A stretch of DNA of 64,000 nt, from assembly GCF_021026095.1 (NCBI RefSeq), contig NZ_JAJNCU010000001.1:124001-188000 (forward strand), in the 5' to 3' direction. This document shows positions 60,103 to 64,000 of this stretch, piece by piece. The translations under genes and the position numbers were made by a program. How positions within the stretch are numbered: position 1 is the stretch's first letter; every line of letters starts with the position of its first letter. This DNA is from Salinicoccus halitifaciens. Its GTDB lineage: Bacteria > Bacillota > Bacilli > Staphylococcales > Salinicoccaceae. A model generated the notes under the pieces. It was not told the origin of the DNA and ran no database searches. It saw only the letters and a list, made by a program, of their open reading frames with translations.

Positions 60103-60483
60103 ATGGCAGTGGAAAGATACAGACAGGTATTACCTGAGACGAGGAGCAATGGACAACACCCGGAACCGGGTGGAAGGACGCGTGTCAAAAGTAAGATCGT
60201 CGGCCTGAAAAGGACCGAGACGATGATTTACATTGCGTTGATTTTCGTCATTGCCGTTGCAGCAGTCGCCGTTTTGTCATTGCGGATGGAAGCCTATCAG
60301 CTCCAGAGTGAAATCACGAATATCGAAAGCGAAATCGCGACGACAAATGGTGAGATAGATGAGCTCACGACGGAAGTGACACATCTGGCTTCCTATGATA
60401 GAATTTACGAGAAAGCCGGTGAGCTTGGTCTGGAATTGGACAATGGCAATGTAAAGGTTGTTGAAAGACATGGCGAAGATTAA
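60103..60483 (+). CDS. ftsL: Cell division protein FtsL
   Basis: A 126-residue bitopic protein: a basic cytoplasmic tail of about 40 residues, one membrane helix (about 42-62, TMIYIALIFVIAVAAVAVL) and an outside leucine-zipper-like coiled coil (about 65-110). It joins the FtsL-DivIC-DivIB complex that activates septal synthesis. Sequence similarity in this family is low, so the call rests on topology and position between rsmH and pbp1. It overlaps pbp1 by 14 bases. Confidence 0.88.
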   Translation: MAVERYRQVLPETRSNGQHPEPGGRTRVKSKIVGLKRTETMIYIALIFVIAVAAVAVLSLRMEAYQLQSEITNIESEIATTNGEIDELTTEVTHLASYDRIYEKAGELGLELDNGNVKVVERHGED

Positions 60484-62641
60484 AGTAAAGTTTATGAATA
60501 GAACTACATCTTTTTCTTTGGGTGCGCTCCTTATATATTCAGGTATAGGAGTGCTTTTTCTTTTGATATTTTGGCAGTTTGCCTATCTCATGATAGGGAA
60601 ATCGCTTGATGATGAAGATCTGATCGCCCATGGTGATGATAAATTCACAAGGACTGCCGTGAACAGTGCGGAGCGGGGGGATATCACCGACCGCGAAGGC
60701 AATATACTTGCAAGTGATATGGAATCCTACCGTGTCGCATTGATCATCGATGATGATTATCCAAACCACGTCTACAATGTCGAAGCAACGGCTTCGGTGC
60801 TGAACGAAGTGCTGGATATAGACGAAGATGAAGTGAAGGAACAGGTTGAAAAGGGGCGCGAGGATGAGCGTTTCCAGGTGGAGCTCGGTCGTGAAGGCCG
60901 GGACATCTCCTATAATGAGAAGCAGGCGCTTGAAGAGGCGCAGCAGGACGCTGACTCGGAAGTCAGCGGACTGTACTTCGTCTCCGAAACGAAAAGGTTC
61001 TATCCGAACGGCAATTTCGCATCCCACCTGGTCGGCTATGCCGAACAGGAGGAGGAGACCGGCGAATTGTCCGGCCAGATGGGCCTTGAGCGCGCCTATG
61101 ATGACGTATTGACCGGTGAAGCGGGTGCCACGGGATATACACAGGACGTCTGGGGCTATATCGTGCCGAATACACAGAATCAGGTGAAAGCGCCTGAAGA
61201 CGGTGCGGACATCCAGCTCACGATCGATTCCAATATCCAGCTGTATCTGGAAGATTCGCTGGATACGATGGAGGAGCACTTCGAACCTGAAGAACTGTTT
61301 GCGGTAGTAGCCGATGCGGAGACGGGCGAGATACTCGGTTCCGGACAGAGGCCTTCCTTCAACCCGAGGACCCGTGAAGGCTTCGGCAACAGCTGGCTGA
61401 ATATGCTCTACCAGTATTCCTTCGAGCCCGGCTCGACATTCAAGGTCTTCAGCCTCGCGGCAGCAATCGATGCAGGGGAATATGACCCGAATGCCTATTT
61501 CGAATCGGGTTCCTATGATGTCGACGGGCATACCATCTACGACTGGGAGCCTGAAGGCTGGGGCACCATCACCTATAACGAAGGCATGCAGTATTCTTCC
61601 AATGCACTGATGATGATCCTCCAGGACCGCGTCGGTGAGGAAAGAATGCTCGAATACTATAAGGATTTCGGTTTCGGTGCCTCGACGGAGTCCGAGTTCC
61701 CGGGTGAAGTCTCCGGCGTCATTGCATGGGATGAGGAGCTGCAGCGCAAAACGACATCTTTCGGACAGACGTCGACCGTCACCCCGATACAGATGATCCA
61801 GGGCATGACCGCCATACTGAACGATGGTCAGATGAAAAAACCCTATGTCATAGAATCCATAACCGATCCGAATACGGATGAAACACTTTATGAGGGCGGA
61901 GAGACTGTAGTGCGGGAAGTCATCAGCCCGGAAGCAGCCCAAAAGACGCAGGAAGAGATCAACACATTCGTAGGCGGTTCGATGGACAGGAATCCGCAGT
62001 ATCAGCTTGATGACTATGAGGTGGCCGGCAAATCCGGTACAGCCCAGGTCATCGACCCTGATGGCGGAGGATACATGGACGGACCGTATGAATTCCTGAC
62101 GTCCTTCATCGGGTATGCACCGAAGGAAGACCCTGAGGTGATCATCTATTACGGCATCAAACTTGCCACGAAGAATAAGGCGGACACATGGGATTACGGC
62201 GTCATGCACGGGTTCAACCCGCTGATGGAACGCACGCTCAAGTATCTTGAAGTGGGCGGGGAAGGCGGAGAATCCAAAGCAGAAGTCATCCCTGTCGATG
62301 ATTACAGGAACATGGCTTTGGATGATGAATCACTGCCGCAGCAGAAGACCATCCGCCGGTTGGTGATCGGTGAAGGTACTGAAGTGGAGGACCATTATCC
62401 TATGAACGGTACACTGCTGCCGTTCGACACTTTCTTCATAAAAACAGACGGGCAAGCGACAATGCCCGATCTGAGAGGTTTATCAAAACGCGAAGCGATT
62501 ATATTTGGAGATTTTACAGGGGTCACTGTAAATATCGAGGGTGAGGGCTATGTCGAAGACCAGTCCGTCGAAGCAGGCGTCCCGCTGGAAGAGGGCAGTG
62601 AGATCGGCATCACCCTGGAACCGAAGGATCCAAATGATTAG
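60470..62641 (+). CDS. pbp1: Penicillin-binding protein 1, class B transpeptidase with PASTA domains
   Basis: A 723-residue division transpeptidase. Cytoplasmic start and membrane helix (about 17-37), dimerisation domain with the RGDITDREGN and FYPNGNFASHLVG motifs, transpeptidase domain with SxxK in EPGSTFKVFSL, SxN in YSSNALMM and KSG in GKSGTAQV, then two PASTA domains from about residue 590. The third motif is KSG where most relatives have KTG. I prefer the ATG at 60470 (MAKIKVKFMN, like staphylococcal PBP1) to the upstream TTG codons. It should partner with FtsW at 37855. Essential family; target of beta-lactams. Confidence 0.94.
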   Translation: MAKIKVKFMNRTTSFSLGALLIYSGIGVLFLLIFWQFAYLMIGKSLDDEDLIAHGDDKFTRTAVNSAERGDITDREGNILASDMESYRVALIIDDDYPNHVYNVEATASVLNEVLDIDEDEVKEQVEKGREDERFQVELGREGRDISYNEKQALEEAQQDADSEVSGLYFVSETKRFYPNGNFASHLVGYAEQEEETGELSGQMGLERAYDDVLTGEAGATGYTQDVWGYIVPNTQNQVKAPEDGADIQLTIDSNIQLYLEDSLDTMEEHFEPEELFAVVADAETGEILGSGQRPSFNPRTREGFGNSWLNMLYQYSFEPGSTFKVFSLAAAIDAGEYDPNAYFESGSYDVDGHTIYDWEPEGWGTITYNEGMQYSSNALMMILQDRVGEERMLEYYKDFGFGASTESEFPGEVSGVIAWDEELQRKTTSFGQTSTVTPIQMIQGMTAILNDGQMKKPYVIESITDPNTDETLYEGGETVVREVISPEAAQKTQEEINTFVGGSMDRNPQYQLDDYEVAGKSGTAQVIDPDGGGYMDGPYEFLTSFIGYAPKEDPEVIIYYGIKLATKNKADTWDYGVMHGFNPLMERTLKYLEVGGEGGESKAEVIPVDDYRNMALDDESLPQQKTIRRLVIGEGTEVEDHYPMNGTLLPFDTFFIKTDGQATMPDLRGLSKREAIIFGDFTGVTVNIEGEGYVEDQSVEAGVPLEEGSEIGITLEPKDPND

Positions 62642-62650
62642 GAGGACATG

Positions 62651-63613
62651 ATGAATTTAATATTTTTACTGCTGGCATTTGCATTTACTGCAATTTTAGT
62701 GCCGGTGACGATACCATTATTGAAACGATTGAAGTTTGGACAATCCATACGGGAGGAGGGGCCGGAATCCCATCAGGCGAAGACCGGGACGCCGACGATG
62801 GGCGGCCTGACTTTCCTGATACCGGCGATACTGCTGGCACTCGTGGCGTTGTTCTTTGTGGATGACATCTACAAGATGCTCGTGCTCATCATCGTCACCC
62901 TCGGGTTCGGCCTGATCGGCTTCATCGACGACTATATCATCGTCGTGAAGAAGGATAATACGGGGCTGACGACAAAGCAGAAATTCATGGCACAGATACT
63001 GGTTTCCATCATCGTCTATCTGATAATGATCAACTGGATCCCGGACATCACGAACAGCATCCATATACCGGGCACGGACTGGGCGATACCGCTCGGTTAT
63101 GCCTTCGTCCTGTGGATTATATTCTGGCTGGTCGGTTTCAGCAACGCAGTCAACCTGACCGATGGACTGGATGGCCTTGCGACAGGCTTGTCCATCATTG
63201 CATTCGGCGCTTTCCTGACGATCGCATCGATGTACCACGAGTATGAAATATCAACTTTCCTGAGCATCATCATCGGTGCGCTGATTGGCTTCCTCATCTA
63301 CAACAAGTACCCTGCAAAACTCTTCATGGGCGACACCGGTTCACTTGCGCTCGGCGGCCTGATCGGCATCGTATCGATCATGATCAACAACAGCCTGCTC
63401 CTTTTGATCATCGGCCTCGTGTTCGTCATAGAAACGGCGTCGGTCATCCTTCAGGTCGCGTCATTCAAGCTTACCGGCAGAAGGATATTCAAGATGACCC
63501 CGATCCACCACCATTTCGAGCTCATCGGCTGGAGTGAGTGGAAGATCGTGGGCGTCTTCTGGACTGCAGGCGCCGTTGCCGGGATGATCGGCATCCTGCT
63601 TGGAGGCATGTAG
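62651..63613 (+). CDS. mraY: Phospho-N-acetylmuramoyl-pentapeptide transferase
   Basis: A 320-residue membrane enzyme with ten segments that makes lipid I. Motifs: SHQAKTGTPTMGG, GFIDDYIIVVKKDNTGLT (catalytic Asp pair), NLTDGLDGLATG and the HHHFELIGW loop. Two ATG codons lie close together (62648, 62651); AGGAGG, which overlaps the pbp1 stop, is better spaced to the second. The TAG stop directly abuts the murD ATG. Confidence 0.95.
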   Translation: MNLIFLLLAFAFTAILVPVTIPLLKRLKFGQSIREEGPESHQAKTGTPTMGGLTFLIPAILLALVALFFVDDIYKMLVLIIVTLGFGLIGFIDDYIIVVKKDNTGLTTKQKFMAQILVSIIVYLIMINWIPDITNSIHIPGTDWAIPLGYAFVLWIIFWLVGFSNAVNLTDGLDGLATGLSIIAFGAFLTIASMYHEYEISTFLSIIIGALIGFLIYNKYPAKLFMGDTGSLALGGLIGIVSIMINNSLLLLIIGLVFVIETASVILQVASFKLTGRRIFKMTPIHHHFELIGWSEWKIVGVFWTAGAVAGMIGILLGGM

Positions 63614-64000
63614 ATGAATACTGATAAATATGCAGGCAAAAAAGTCATCGTGCTCGGATACGGCAGGAGCGGGAGAAGCGCCGTGGATGCGATGCTGCGA
63701 TCCGGTGCGGACGTCACTCTTACGACGAACGAGATATTTGCAGATGAAAAGACAAGGCAGATGCTGAAGGGCCAGGGCGTCGAAATCGTCGACGGGCATC
63801 ACCCCGTGAGCCTTTTGAACGATGCAGATCTGATCATCAAGAATCCGGGCATCCCCTATACGATAGAATTCATAAAAGAAGCGCAAAAAAGGGGGATTCC
63901 GATCAATACGGAAGTCGAACTCACAAGGGATATCACAGATGCCCCCGTGATCGGCATCACCGGCACGAACGGCAAGACGACCGTCACACACCTGATTGGT
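63614..64000 (+). CDS. murD: UDP-N-acetylmuramoylalanine-D-glutamate ligase, 3' end cut off by the window
   Basis: The first 129 codons of murD, open to the last base. The N-terminal Rossmann-like UDP-binding domain begins KKVIVLGYGRSGRSAV, IKNPGIPY follows, and the ATP loop GITGTNGKTTVTHL is at the very end. It adds D-glutamate to UDP-MurNAc-L-Ala. Its ATG begins right after the mraY stop, with GGAGG seven bases upstream. Confidence 0.93.
   Translation, partial: MNTDKYAGKKVIVLGYGRSGRSAVDAMLRSGADVTLTTNEIFADEKTRQMLKGQGVEIVDGHHPVSLLNDADLIIKNPGIPYTIEFIKEAQKRGIPINTEVELTRDITDAPVIGITGTNGKTTVTHLIG

Noticed and set aside
60539-62209. 556-codon open frame antisense to pbp1
   Set aside because: Shadow of a strongly supported gene; composition follows the complementary codon positions. 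The frame at 40499-41620 antisense to pyc is rejected for the same reason.

Overview
This is a stretch of conserved chromosomal backbone from a member of the Staphylococcaceae. Read from one end to the other, the gene order is that of the Bacillus/Staphylococcus core: ptsHI, cydAB, ktrC, rnjA-rpoY, def, pdhABCD, yktA, yktB, suhB, typA, ylaN, ftsW, pyc, ctaA/ctaB, ylbF, ylbG, rsmD, coaD, tmcAL, ylbN, rpmF, ylbP, bshC, mraZ, rsmH, ftsL, pbp1, mraY, murD. Base composition looks close to even and third codon positions are G/C-rich, far from the A/T-rich genomes of Staphylococcus itself. A complete cytochrome caa3 operon is present and several proteins carry acidic tails or linkers. My best guess is a salt-tolerant basal genus such as Salinicoccus (Jeotgalicoccus or Macrococcus relatives are possible). 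This is inferred from gene order and composition, not from a search.

Layout. 1-7200: tail of an RlmI-type methyltransferase, a small unknown protein, the general PTS proteins, cytochrome bd oxidase and a potassium-channel RCK subunit. 7228-7414: a four-copy tandem array of 51-bp units between two facing terminators. 7480-16600: RNase J1 with the RNA polymerase epsilon subunit, a small unknown protein, peptide deformylase, a YkyA lipoprotein, the pyruvate dehydrogenase operon and a UPF0223 protein. 16700-30370: a membrane protein with a charged tail, then a branched-chain amino acid block made of a BASS-family transporter with ilvD (two CodY-like boxes upstream) and ilvB-ilvN-ilvC-leuA-leuB-leuC-leuD-ilvA behind a leucine-type T-box leader. 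30412-30751: a second, seven-copy 51-bp array, again between facing terminators. 30870-34510: a NERD protein, YktB, an inositol monophosphatase family protein, a frameshifted relative of the NERD protein and a small membrane protein. 34660-50500: TypA, YlaH, YlaN, FtsW, pyruvate carboxylase, then heme A synthesis and the caa3 oxidase with its assembly factors CtaG and CtaM. 50630-58600: YugN, YlbF, a glycerophosphodiesterase, YlbG, RsmD, CoaD, TmcAL, YlbN, RpmF, YlbP and BshC. 58665-64000: the start of the dcw cell-wall and division cluster, running off the end inside murD.

How the genes fit together. The window links carbon entry (PTS), pyruvate use (PDH, pyruvate carboxylase, acetolactate synthase), two respiratory branches (bd and caa3) and branched-chain amino acid synthesis. 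The regulatory sites I can read match that theme: a Rex-like box before cydAB, a cre-like box before pdhA, CodY-like boxes before the transporter/ilvD pair, a T-box before ilvB and MraZ repeats before mraZ.

The least explained features are the two 51-bp arrays. They have the same period, the same 34-nt core flanked by GTTTAGTT and CTAAAC, and the same kind of position, but different inner sequence. Next in interest are the NERD-like gene broken by one extra C, and an operon-borne threonine dehydratase with no regulatory domain. I saw no rRNA, tRNA, insertion sequence, prophage or CRISPR array.
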